DNA of 5,388 nucleotides from an uncultured Anaerocolumna sp. (GTDB lineage Bacteria > Bacillota > Clostridia > Lachnospirales > Lachnospiraceae): the NCBI GenBank assembly GCA_937901695.1, contig CALDJN010000199.1, positions 1 to 5,388 on the forward strand. Reading direction: 5' to 3'. This document shows positions 1-4,770 of the stretch, in pieces. Every line of letters starts with the position of its first letter. Position 1 is the stretch's first letter. The notes under the pieces were generated by a model. The model saw only the letters and a list, made by a program, of their open reading frames with translations, had not been told where the DNA came from and did no database searches. The position numbers and the translations under genes were made by a program.

Positions 1-722
1 AGAATCTGTCTTTTATAATTCATAAATTCTTCACTTACTACAAATTCTTTGCTTCTTGGTTTGGGTACCTTTATTCTGATTTCTTCCGTTATTTTACCTG
101 GTTTTCCAGTCATCATATAGATTCTATCTGATAAAAGGATTGCCTCATCAATATCATGGGTAATAAATAAGGTTGATAATTTTATCTGATTCATAACAGA
201 TAAGTACCACTGGTGCATGCTGCTTTTTGTTATTGTATCCAGCGCACTAAAAGGTTCATCTAATAAAGCTACTTTATCAGAAAAAAGATAGGTCCGAAGC
301 AAGGCAGCACGCTGTCTCATGCCTCCAGAAAGCTGATGGGGATATTTCTTTTCTGTACCTGAAAGACCAAATTCTTCAAAATATTTTGATGCAGCTGCTC
401 TGGCTTCTGCTTTCTTTGAGCCACCAATAATAAGAGGTAAGGATACATTATCAATGATGGTTTTAAAAGGCAATAACAAGTCTTTTTGTAACATATAACT
501 TACCTTACCGGCTTTACCGGTTATATCTTCCCCATCTAATTCTACCTTACCCGTATCAGGCTTTAATAAACCAGATATAACATTAAATAAGGTTGTCTTT
601 CCTGCACCGCTTACACCAAGGAGGCATACAATTTCACCATTATGTAATTGGATAGAGATATCTTCTATGATATTCACTCCATCATAGCTTACTGAAATAT
701 GATTTGTGGTCAACTTATCCAT
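1..722 (-). CDS. thiZ: ABC transporter ATP-binding protein, ThiZ type (3' end cut by window edge)
   Basis: This is the cytoplasmic ATPase that would power the thiamine-precursor (pyrimidine) importer made with the ThiX-type permease and ThiY-type binding protein encoded just upstream. I read 240 codons from the ATG at 722-720; the C-terminus lies beyond the window. All ABC landmarks are present: aromatic A-loop Tyr near residue 13, Walker A GVSGAGKTT (36-44), Q-loop Gln79 (YMLQKD), signature LSGGMRQR (131-138), Walker B VALLDEP (151-157, catalytic Glu156), D-loop SALD (159-162) and switch His189 (THD). The start is supported by AGAAAGG at 731-737, eight bases upstream. The subfamily is the nitrate/sulfonate/taurine/thiamine-precursor group (SsuB/TauB/ThiZ); operon context, rather than any motif, picks ThiZ. 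A long structured gap separates it from thiY, so its expression relative to thiY may be reduced. Confidence 0.93.
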   Translation of the reverse strand, partial: MDKLTTNHISVSYDGVNIIEDISIQLHNGEIVCLLGVSGAGKTTLFNVISGLLKPDTGKVELDGEDITGKAGKVSYMLQKDLLLPFKTIIDNVSLPLIIGGSKKAEARAAASKYFEEFGLSGTEKKYPHQLSGGMRQRAALLRTYLFSDKVALLDEPFSALDTITKSSMHQWYLSVMNQIKLSTLFITHDIDEAILLSDRIYMMTGKPGKITEEIRIKVPKPRSKEFVVSEEFMNYKRQI

Positions 723-746
723 GGATATATCCTTTCTACGTATAGA

Positions 747-776
747 AGTGTGAAAAGAAATTCTAAGTTTCACACT
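747..776. other. Hairpin, 9-bp perfect stem, upstream of thiZ
   Basis: AGTGTGAAA (747-755) is exactly complementary to TTTCACACT (768-776) across a 12-base loop. It lies about ten bases upstream of the thiZ Shine-Dalgarno site, so in the operon mRNA it sits immediately before the thiZ translation start. There is no T-run after it on either strand, so it is not a standard terminator. It could be an mRNA processing or stability structure, or the end of the larger hairpin cluster. Confidence 0.6.
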
Positions 777-780
777 AGGA

Positions 781-812
781 AGAACTCCAATAAAAAAATC
801 CATTGGAATTCT
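781..812. other. Imperfect hairpin with T/A-rich loop
   Basis: The arms 781-791 and 802-812 are complementary at 10 of 11 positions around a 10-base loop that starts with an A-run on the plus strand. On the minus strand the T-run is therefore inside the loop and not after the stem, so a terminator role is unlikely. It is part of the hairpin cluster upstream of thiZ. Confidence 0.5.
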
Positions 813-841
813 CATGGCGAACTTCTTCATCCATTATTTGA

Positions 842-860
842 GATGTCGCTTTGCGACATC
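842..860. other. Compact GC-rich hairpin, perfect 8-bp stem, 3-base loop
   Basis: GATGTCGC (842-849) pairs perfectly with GCGACATC (853-860) around TTT. It is the most stable small hairpin of the thiY-thiZ gap and stands out by its G+C content from AT-rich surroundings. No U-tract follows on either strand. Compact stems of this kind are often the hallmark of dispersed repeats; that is inference here. Confidence 0.6.
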
Positions 861-1006
861 ATATCGGGAAGTATGAAATGAAAAACTTTTTAGTCAAAGC
901 GGATATTCCGTTTACGCTACTTGCTCATGCCCTCATTGCCACTACGCGGCATTTCTGTAAAGGACTTCCCTAATGAGGTTAAATTTTTCGTTTCCGTTTA
1001 TAAATT

Positions 1007-1043
1007 TTAGTTACAGTTTAGTGAGTGGCTAAACTGTAACTAA
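1007..1043 (-). terminator. 14-bp perfect hairpin just downstream of thiY (no clear U-tract)
   Basis: TTAGTTACAGTTTA (1007-1020) is exactly complementary to TAAACTGTAACTAA (1030-1043) with a 9-base loop. It lies 33 bases past the thiY stop codon. In the transcript direction the stem is followed by AATTTATAAA and not by a real run of U, so complete termination is doubtful. A partial terminator or a 3' stabilising stem is a better guess. Either would raise the abundance of the binding protein relative to the downstream ATPase, a common arrangement in ABC importer operons. The plus strand also lacks a T-run after the stem. The hairpin is seen directly; its function is inference. Confidence 0.5.
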
Positions 1044-1076
1044 TTTCAGATATTTGTTTTATTTATAGTAATGGGA

Positions 1077-2129
1077 TTATTTTGATAAGAATTCGTTGGT
1101 AAAACCAGTACCGGCTGGTACTTCTTTTTCGATTAACTTGTTCTCATATAACCATGCGTAAAAAGCATCCCATCTGGCAGGATCAATGTAACCCCATTGC
1201 TCCACTTCTGCCTTATACTGACCTGCTAACCATTCCTGGCTCTTGCTTATTAGAGCTGGATCCAGTTCTGGTACGGCTTTAACAAGAATATTTGCTGCAT
1301 CCTGTGGGTTCTCAATGGCATATTCATAACCTTGTCTTACAGCATCTAAGAATTTCTTTGTTGTTTCTTTGTTATTTGCGATGTACTCATTATTTCCAAT
1401 AATAACAGGACTATAGTAATCTAATTCTGTTCCGTAATCTGCAAAATTTAAATAATTAGTTTCCAGTCCAGCGACTTCTGTTGCCATTCCATCCCAGGCA
1501 TAGTAAACCCATATAGAATCAATATCCGTTTGAAGTGCGGTTACTACATCTGTTACTGTATTGGGTATTAATTTTACATCCTCGAATTTACCACCATCAT
1601 CTTCAACTATTTTCTTAATAATTGCAAGTTCTATAGGTGAATCCCAAGTAGCATAAGAATGACCTGCTAATTTCCTTGGAGAATCAATTCCTAACTTCTT
1701 TAGAGATATGATACCGGAAGTATTATGCTGAATAATAGCTGCTATTGCTGTAATAGGCATTGGATTATCAGATGCAAATGTTGGTGCGATGGTGTCTTGA
1801 AAACTGATACCGAATTCTGCCCCACCTGCACCTACTAATGCCGTTGAACTGCCTTCTGGTGGCTGCATAATCTCTACTTCAAGACCTGCAGCATCAAAAA
1901 AACCTTTTGCCTGTGCTACATATAAACCGGTATGATTGGTATTTGGCGTCCAGTCAAGTACAATACGAACTTTCTCTTTTTTACCACTGGATGTATCTTC
2001 TGATGTACCATTTTCTGTTGTCTCTGGTCCTTTTGTTTTACTTTCTTCCTGCTTCGATTTACTTGAACATGCTGTTAAAGTAAAGATTAAAAACACAGTA
2101 AGTAATATTTTAAACAAATTTTTTTTCAT
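1077..2129 (-). CDS. thiY: ABC transporter substrate-binding lipoprotein, ThiY/THI5-like (thiamine pyrimidine precursor)
   Basis: The product is a 350-residue extracellular solute-binding lipoprotein for an HMP-type pyrimidine precursor of thiamine, such as formylaminopyrimidine, as known for the ThiY family. Residues 1-20 form a Lys-rich, hydrophobic signal peptide ending in the lipobox LTAC, so Cys21 would be lipidated. A low-complexity Ser/Thr/Glu/Lys linker runs to about residue 53. The mature NMT1/THI5-like domain then opens with the family hallmark DWTPNTNHTG (59-68), followed by PPEGSST (90-96) and FGISFQD (106-112). Length is normal for the family. The ATG at 2129-2127 has GAAAGGA at 2137-2143, seven bases upstream. 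The TPP riboswitch at the operon head and the COG0011 partner support a thiamine role over taurine or sulfonate uptake. The exact ligand (HMP, formylaminopyrimidine or related) cannot be read from the sequence. Confidence 0.92.
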   Translation of the reverse strand: MKKNLFKILLTVFLIFTLTACSSKSKQEESKTKGPETTENGTSEDTSSGKKEKVRIVLDWTPNTNHTGLYVAQAKGFFDAAGLEVEIMQPPEGSSTALVGAGGAEFGISFQDTIAPTFASDNPMPITAIAAIIQHNTSGIISLKKLGIDSPRKLAGHSYATWDSPIELAIIKKIVEDDGGKFEDVKLIPNTVTDVVTALQTDIDSIWVYYAWDGMATEVAGLETNYLNFADYGTELDYYSPVIIGNNEYIANNKETTKKFLDAVRQGYEYAIENPQDAANILVKAVPELDPALISKSQEWLAGQYKAEVEQWGYIDPARWDAFYAWLYENKLIEKEVPAGTGFTNEFLSK

Positions 2130-2139
2130 ATTCTGTTCC

Positions 2140-2299
2140 TTTCAACTGGTTTTGTGGTGTCCTCTTTCTAAGACAGTAGGCACTAGAATGTTATTTTCAT
2201 TCCTCTTTCAATTGGTTTTGTGCTGCCCTCTATCTAAGACAGGGACACTGGAATATTATTTTCATTCCTCTTTCAATTGGTTTTATGCTGTCCTCTATC
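2140..2299. repeat. 65/66-bp tandem repeat spanning the thiX 3' end and the thiX-thiY spacer
   Basis: Each unit begins TTTCAAYTGG on the plus strand: copy 1 at 2140-2205 (66 bp), copy 2 at 2206-2270 (65 bp), and a partial third copy at 2271-2299. Copies 1 and 2 differ at about eight positions plus a one-base indel; copy 3 differs from copy 2 at two of 29 bases. The partial copy supplies exactly the last eight codons of thiX (DRGQHKTN) and its stop. Read on the minus strand, each internal junction also contains AAAGAGG directly before an ATG (2198-2208 and 2263-2273), resembling the real thiY ribosome site and start. Local tandem duplication of the thiX tail plus ribosome-site region is the simplest origin. 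Confidence 0.85.
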
Positions 2300-3049
2300 C
2301 CACGGCATTACCGCTTTTTGTAACAAACTGACTCCCAACATAAGCAGTAAACTTATTGCTGATATAAAGAATATAACTGCAAACATTTTATCGAAGGAAT
2401 AAGACTTTCTAACTCTGGTCATATACACACCAAGTCCGCTAAAACCACCCAGCCACTCTGCTACTACTGCACCAATGATAGAATAAGATACAGAGATTCT
2501 AAGTCCCGAGAAAAAATTGCCGAGGGAACTTGGTAATTTAATATGAGCAAATCGTTGCATTCTGGTTGCACCCATAGCCTTTAATAGATTTAATGCATCT
2601 GGATCTGCGGATTTAAAACCATCTAATAATCCAATTGTGATTGGGAAAAATGAAGTTATTATAATTAAAGTAATCTTTGGTAATATCCCATAACCTAACC
2701 ACAATACCAGTAAAGGCGCAATAGCTACCGTCGGAACCGTTTGTGTAATAATTAATACGGGGTAAATAGCTTTATAAGCTATTTCAAATCGATCCATTAT
2801 AACTGCTACTACAAAACCAAGTAAGATTCCCAAAGATAACCCTAAGAAGGCCTCTACTAAAGTTGTTTTTGCATGATACATTAAAAGATTAAAATCCTTA
2901 AAAAAGGCTTCTACCACATCTGCAGGGGAAGGCAGCATAAACTTGGGAACAATGCCTGCAGCTGACAGGAACTGCCATACTGTTAAAATAATAGCTATGG
3001 CTAAAATGGGTGATACTTTATTTATGATGTTTTGTAACTTTTTGATCAA
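2273..3049 (-). CDS. thiX: ABC transporter permease, ThiX type
   Basis: This 258-residue inner-membrane permease would form the channel for the ThiY ligand and dock the ThiZ ATPase. It has an N-terminal membrane helix (about 13-33) and further hydrophobic segments near 65-85, 95-117, 125-143, 187-200 and 222-246, as usual for the BPD_transp_1 (SsuC/TauC/ThiX) family. The cytoplasmic EAA-like loop is at 156-173 (LKAMGATRMQRFAHIKLP, with the conserved Gly160). The start is a TTG at 3049-3047, inside the 3' end of the thiamine-binding gene; a GGTGGTG stretch (about 3059-3065) precedes it. No in-frame ATG lies near enough to keep the first helix. The 32-bp overlap with the upstream gene suggests translational coupling. 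The last eight codons belong to a tandem repeat, so the C-terminus may be a recent alteration. Confidence 0.92.
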   Translation of the reverse strand: MIKKLQNIINKVSPILAIAIILTVWQFLSAAGIVPKFMLPSPADVVEAFFKDFNLLMYHAKTTLVEAFLGLSLGILLGFVVAVIMDRFEIAYKAIYPVLIITQTVPTVAIAPLLVLWLGYGILPKITLIIITSFFPITIGLLDGFKSADPDALNLLKAMGATRMQRFAHIKLPSSLGNFFSGLRISVSYSIIGAVVAEWLGGFSGLGVYMTRVRKSYSFDKMFAVIFFISAISLLLMLGVSLLQKAVMPWDRGQHKTN

Positions 3050-3314
3050 TGGTTAAAACACCACCCTCCGGTGCAAAGCTTATCTTCACATAAGTAGAAA
3101 CTTTAGGTGCTCCAGCTTTCACAGCAACTAATTGACAGTTTTTCACGATTTCCATTAACTGATCATAATCACCTTCAATGGCTGTTTCGCAAGGTCCTAC
3201 ATAATAGTTTAGACCTGTACTTTTAATATAATCAATTACCTCATCTACAATACGTATTACTTCTCCATCACTTGATACTTGTGGTAAAACTTGAATTGCT
3301 ACACTTGCATTCAT
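3018..3314 (-). CDS. Thiamine-binding protein, COG0011/MTH1187 (YkoF-like) family
   Basis: This is a small cytoplasmic protein of 98 residues and the first gene of the TPP-controlled operon. Family members have a ferredoxin-like fold, and the related YkoF binds thiamine or pyrimidine compounds. The exact role beside thiXYZ is not settled; binding or handing over the imported pyrimidine or thiamine is inferred. Diagnostic features are the N-terminal strand ASVAIQVLPQ, the block YYVGPCETAIEGD (37-49), matching the family pattern with an invariant T-x-x-EG, and the later strand STYVKISF (73-80). The start at 3314 is chosen because AAAGGAG (3323-3329) lies eight bases upstream. A longer in-frame reading back to 3401 would run through the riboswitch terminator and is rejected. 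Its 3' end overlaps thiX by 32 bp. Confidence 0.9.
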   Translation of the reverse strand: MNASVAIQVLPQVSSDGEVIRIVDEVIDYIKSTGLNYYVGPCETAIEGDYDQLMEIVKNCQLVAVKAGAPKVSTYVKISFAPEGGVLTIDQKVTKHHK

Positions 3315-3322
3315 ATTATTTT

Positions 3323-3329
3323 CTCCTTT
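3323..3329 (-). promoter_or_regulatory. Shine-Dalgarno site that fixes the start of the thiamine-binding gene
   Basis: AAAGGAG on the minus strand sits eight bases before the ATG at 3314-3312 and just after the U-tract of the riboswitch terminator. This decides against the upstream in-frame ATG codons at 3401 and 3389. Since the site is outside the terminator stem, control is by transcription termination and not by hiding the ribosome site. Confidence 0.85.
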
Positions 3330-3340
3330 TTTAATATTGT

Positions 3341-3377
3341 AAAAACAAAAAACCCTCCCGATTACCGGAAAGGTTTT
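3341..3377 (-). terminator. Intrinsic terminator of the TPP riboswitch (expression platform)
   Basis: On the minus strand AAAACCTTTCCG (3377-3366) pairs with CGGGAGGGTTTT (3360-3349) over 12 positions, including two G-U wobbles, around the loop GTAAT. It is followed by a T-rich tract (TTTTTTGTTTTT ending at 3341). It lies between the aptamer and the first gene. This is the classical layout of a TPP riboswitch acting by premature transcription termination: TPP bound, terminator formed, operon off. Confidence 0.92.
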
Positions 3378-3429
3378 GTATATATCCATTGTAAGGTTCA
3401 CATTATAAACTATCTTAGAATTATAATAT

Positions 3430-3536
3430 ACATCCCTACGCCAGCATTATCCGGATCAGGTACGAAGTTGCATTCACTTCAGGGTTAAAACATTATGGTA
3501 GTTTACTCTCAGCCTAATTCATTAGGCTCCCCTTGT
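3430..3536 (-). promoter_or_regulatory. TPP (thiamine pyrophosphate) riboswitch aptamer, THI element
   Basis: The minus strand carries the conserved TPP aptamer core. GGGG (3532-3529) is followed by a hairpin with complementary arms in 3511-3528, then CTGAGA (3512-3507), the pyrimidine-sensing helix motif. The pyrophosphate-sensing half follows: ACCCTGAAG (about 3485-3477), then ACCTGATCCGGATAATGC (3461-3444) and GGCGTAGGGA (3442-3433). The closing stem P1 appears short (ACA 3536-3534 with TGT 3432-3430). The element sits in a leader of about 225 bases between the promoter and the thiamine-binding gene. It should repress the whole thiamine-precursor uptake operon when TPP is abundant. Confidence 0.97.
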
Positions 3537-3545
3537 TTCCTTGAA

Positions 3546-3574
3546 AGTGTATCACAATCCTTTTGTAGTGTCAA
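3546..3574 (-). promoter_or_regulatory. Sigma-A-type promoter of the thiamine uptake operon
   Basis: On the minus strand a perfect -35 box TTGACA (3574-3569) is followed after 17 bases by TACACT (3551-3546), four of six matches to the -10 consensus. A TGA directly before the -10 gives an extended -10. The expected start of transcription is near 3539, just ahead of the riboswitch aptamer, which is exactly where a leader for this switch should begin. Confidence 0.8.
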
Positions 3575-3579
3575 GGATT
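3556..3579. promoter_or_regulatory. Inverted repeat overlapping the operon promoter (possible operator)
   Basis: AATCCTT (3556-3562) and AAGGATT (3573-3579) are exact inverted 7-mers with 10 bases between. They cover the -35 box edge and the promoter spacer. A transcription-factor site is possible, but short AT-rich inverted repeats also occur by chance. Confidence 0.3.
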
Positions 3580-3625
3580 ACTAAATTATTATCTGGTACT
3601 TTTAAATATATTGTTTTTGGTACTT

Positions 3626-3678
3626 TAGACAATGCCAAATTTGTTTTATAGTATCTGCAAGTATATACGTAATATAAT
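3626..3678 (+). promoter_or_regulatory. Candidate promoter region for the ECF S-component gene
   Basis: Two weak options are visible. TAGACA (3626-3631) and TATAGT (3647-3652) each resemble consensus boxes but are only 15 bases apart. A perfect TATAAT (3673-3678) lies about 95 bases before the gene but has no convincing -35 box at 17 bases. The region is very AT-rich, so matches come easily. No riboswitch is recognisable in the leader that follows. Confidence 0.25.
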
Positions 3679-3690
3679 AAATGAAAAATA

Positions 3691-3714
3691 TTTAGATTAG
3701 ATTAATCTTCTAAA
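3691..3714. promoter_or_regulatory. Nested palindrome in the ECF gene leader (possible operator or hairpin)
   Basis: A perfect 10-base palindrome AGATTAATCT (3699-3708) is flanked by outer arms TTTAGA (3691-3696) and TCTAAA (3709-3714), with a two-base bulge on one side. It lies about 60 bases upstream of the ECF gene's ATG, downstream of the possible promoter. A dimeric repressor site or a leader hairpin would fit; both are inference. Confidence 0.35.
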
Positions 3715-3772
3715 TCAAAGTATTCAAATCTACTTAAGTAGGAAAATCGAATAAGAAAAGACGGAGGACAAT

Positions 3773-4330
3773 ATGAATTCAGAAAAGACAAAAAAATTAG
3801 TCATTGCAGCTTTAATGGCTGCAATGACCTGCATCTCAACTATGATAATAGAATTTCCATCACCTGTTGGATATATCCATATAGGAGATGGATTCGTACT
3901 TGTATCAGGTATGATTCTTGGTCCCTTATATGGAGGGGCTGCAGCTGGTATTGGCTCCATGCTGGCTGACCTTTTATCGGGCTATACTAGTTTTGCACTA
4001 GCCACCCTCATTATTAAAGCACTTGCAGCCATAACAGGAAGCCTTATCTATCAATTATTATCCCGTTATTTCACCAGTAAAAAGAGTAGGATAATACCTA
4101 TCTTTTTTGCAAGCATATGTGGTGGAGTTATAGTAACTTTGGGATACTTTATCTTTGAAGGGTATATTATCGGATATGGAGTAGCAACTGCTACTGCTGG
4201 TATCCTTTTCAATATTGTACAAAATATATTCGGTATTATATTATCGATTATATTAATGCCGATACTTATGATGCTCCCAGAAATCAGGTCAATTATGGTT
4301 CGAAACATTAAAAGAAAAGAAAACCTTTAA
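3773..4330 (+). CDS. ECF transporter S component (vitamin or precursor uptake, substrate unresolved)
   Basis: The product is a 185-residue membrane protein of about six helices, the usual size for a substrate-capture (S) subunit of energy-coupling-factor importers. Helix 1 has AALMAAMT (12-19), giving the small-residue AxxxA pattern that S subunits use to dock EcfT. Next come GYIHIGDGFV (33-42), GPLYGG (50-55) and GSMLADLLSGY (61-71), which fit the PF07155-like group. Hydrophobic segments continue at about 74-96, 106-128 and 140-168, with a basic C-terminal tail. The ATG has GGAGGA ending four bases upstream. No EcfT or EcfA genes are near, so it probably shares a genome-wide energy module (group II). 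It is divergent from the TPP-controlled operon, which suggests a vitamin-type ligand such as HMP, thiamine or pyridoxine, but no TPP element lies in its own leader. Substrate assignment is open. Confidence 0.88.
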   Translation: MNSEKTKKLVIAALMAAMTCISTMIIEFPSPVGYIHIGDGFVLVSGMILGPLYGGAAAGIGSMLADLLSGYTSFALATLIIKALAAITGSLIYQLLSRYFTSKKSRIIPIFFASICGGVIVTLGYFIFEGYIIGYGVATATAGILFNIVQNIFGIILSIILMPILMMLPEIRSIMVRNIKRKENL

Positions 4331-4609
4331 TTGTTCCAAATACACATCCATAACCCCAGTTTCCTTCTTGGCTGGCTCAAAATTATGATAAAAAACTACT
4401 TTTTCACCAGTTTCTTTTTGAAATTTTTCTTTCATTTCAAATATTTTGTAAATATGTTTCTCATATTTGCAATATGTACTTACTAACTGAGGATTATTCA
4501 ATGAAAATCCATATGCTAACATTTTGTTGATTTTCCTCTGATAGTAAGTTATCCATCGGTATTTTATCTCCATTAATAACAATGCCTTCCTCTTATGATG
4601 CTTTACCAT
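4289..4609 (-). CDS. Small basic protein of uncertain family, weakly Spo0E-like
   Basis: This is a 106-residue protein rich in Lys and aromatic residues, with no signal peptide or membrane segment. The ATG at 4609-4607 has a strong AAGGAAGGAG (4625-4616) six bases upstream, the main reason to call it real. Residues about 24-60 look like two helices joined by a short turn (SLNNPQLV). The layout recalls Spo0E-family aspartyl-phosphate phosphatases, where a similar turn is followed by the S-Q-E-L-D signature. Here the equivalent position reads YCKYE, so the catalytic-type motif is missing or the resemblance is accidental. The C-terminal part (about 62-106) has no match I recognise. Its 3' end overlaps the convergent ECF gene by 42 bp. 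The kinase gene upstream on the same strand ends 161 bp away, so an independent promoter is likely. Confidence 0.6.
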   Translation of the reverse strand: MVKHHKRKALLLMEIKYRWITYYQRKINKMLAYGFSLNNPQLVSTYCKYEKHIYKIFEMKEKFQKETGEKVVFYHNFEPAKKETGVMDVYLEQLKVFFSFNVSNHN

Positions 4610-4615
4610 GGATTG

Positions 4616-4625
4616 CTCCTTCCTT
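4616..4625 (-). promoter_or_regulatory. Shine-Dalgarno site supporting the small gene at 4289-4609
   Basis: AAGGAAGGAG on the minus strand ends six bases before the ATG at 4609-4607. It is the best evidence that this otherwise unrecognised small gene is translated, and it favours this start over the internal ATG twelve codons later. Confidence 0.7.
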
Positions 4626-4770
4626 ACTCCTTCTCATCAGTAATATACAAAAATCTTTTGCATATAAAATATATTAGCACATATTATTTAGAATAGGAAC
4701 CCTTTGAGAACTTTAAAATATCGCAAATTTCAGCTTTCTTTGACAGTATATTGGACAAAACCAGTTAATA

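Larger units (their letters stand above)
747..994. repeat. Multi-hairpin intergenic element between thiY and thiZ
   Basis: The gap between the thiY and thiZ genes (723-1076) has no credible gene but is full of inverted repeats. From left to right they are: 9-bp arms 747-755/768-776; 11-base arms with one mismatch, 781-791/802-812; perfect 8-bp arms 842-849/853-860; 875-888 against 981-994 (12 of 14 complementary); 900-903/907-910; 931-937/972-978 (7 bp) enclosing 937-940/948-951. A further 7-bp pairing, 866-872 with 964-970, crosses the last group, so alternative or pseudoknotted folds are possible. Such density is typical of dispersed intergenic repeats or of a structured RNA. The strand is undetermined, although the minus strand is certainly transcribed with the operon. 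That it is a multi-copy element is inference; only one copy is in this window. Confidence 0.55.

Noticed and set aside
699..881. Possible 60-residue plus-strand gene
   Set aside because: It begins inside the thiZ coding region on the opposite strand, runs through the hairpin cluster, lacks a convincing ribosome site and has no recognisable protein features.
2140..2299. CRISPR array
   Set aside because: The units are head-to-tail 65/66-bp copies without unique spacers, and there are no cas genes.
1936..2331. Possible 131-residue plus-strand gene
   Set aside because: It is antisense to thiY and thiX; its repetitive protein simply reflects the 65/66-bp tandem repeat, and no ribosome site precedes it.
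3315..3401. N-terminal extension of the thiamine-binding protein to an ATG at 3401
   Set aside because: The extension would be encoded by the riboswitch terminator stem and U-tract; the family begins at the internal ATG, which has its own strong ribosome site.
3291..3488. Possible 65-residue plus-strand gene
   Set aside because: It is antisense to the riboswitch and its terminator, with no ribosome site or protein similarity.
3679..3772. Second riboswitch in the ECF gene leader
   Set aside because: The conserved TPP core (CTGAGA, ACCTGATC, GCGTAGGG) is absent and no other known aptamer core is recognisable in this short leader.
3730..3960. Minus-strand frame opposite the start of the ECF gene
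   Set aside because: It is an antisense shadow of the ECF coding region, rich in Pro and Ile through complementarity, with no ribosome site.
4066..4308. Minus-strand frame opposite the end of the ECF gene
   Set aside because: It is a hydrophobic shadow of a membrane-protein gene on the other strand; no ribosome site was seen.
4610..4770. Terminator or RNA gene between the kinase and the small gene
   Set aside because: I could find no stem followed by a T-run on either strand; the stretch is AT-rich and appears to hold only the leader of the small gene, with no confident promoter boxes.
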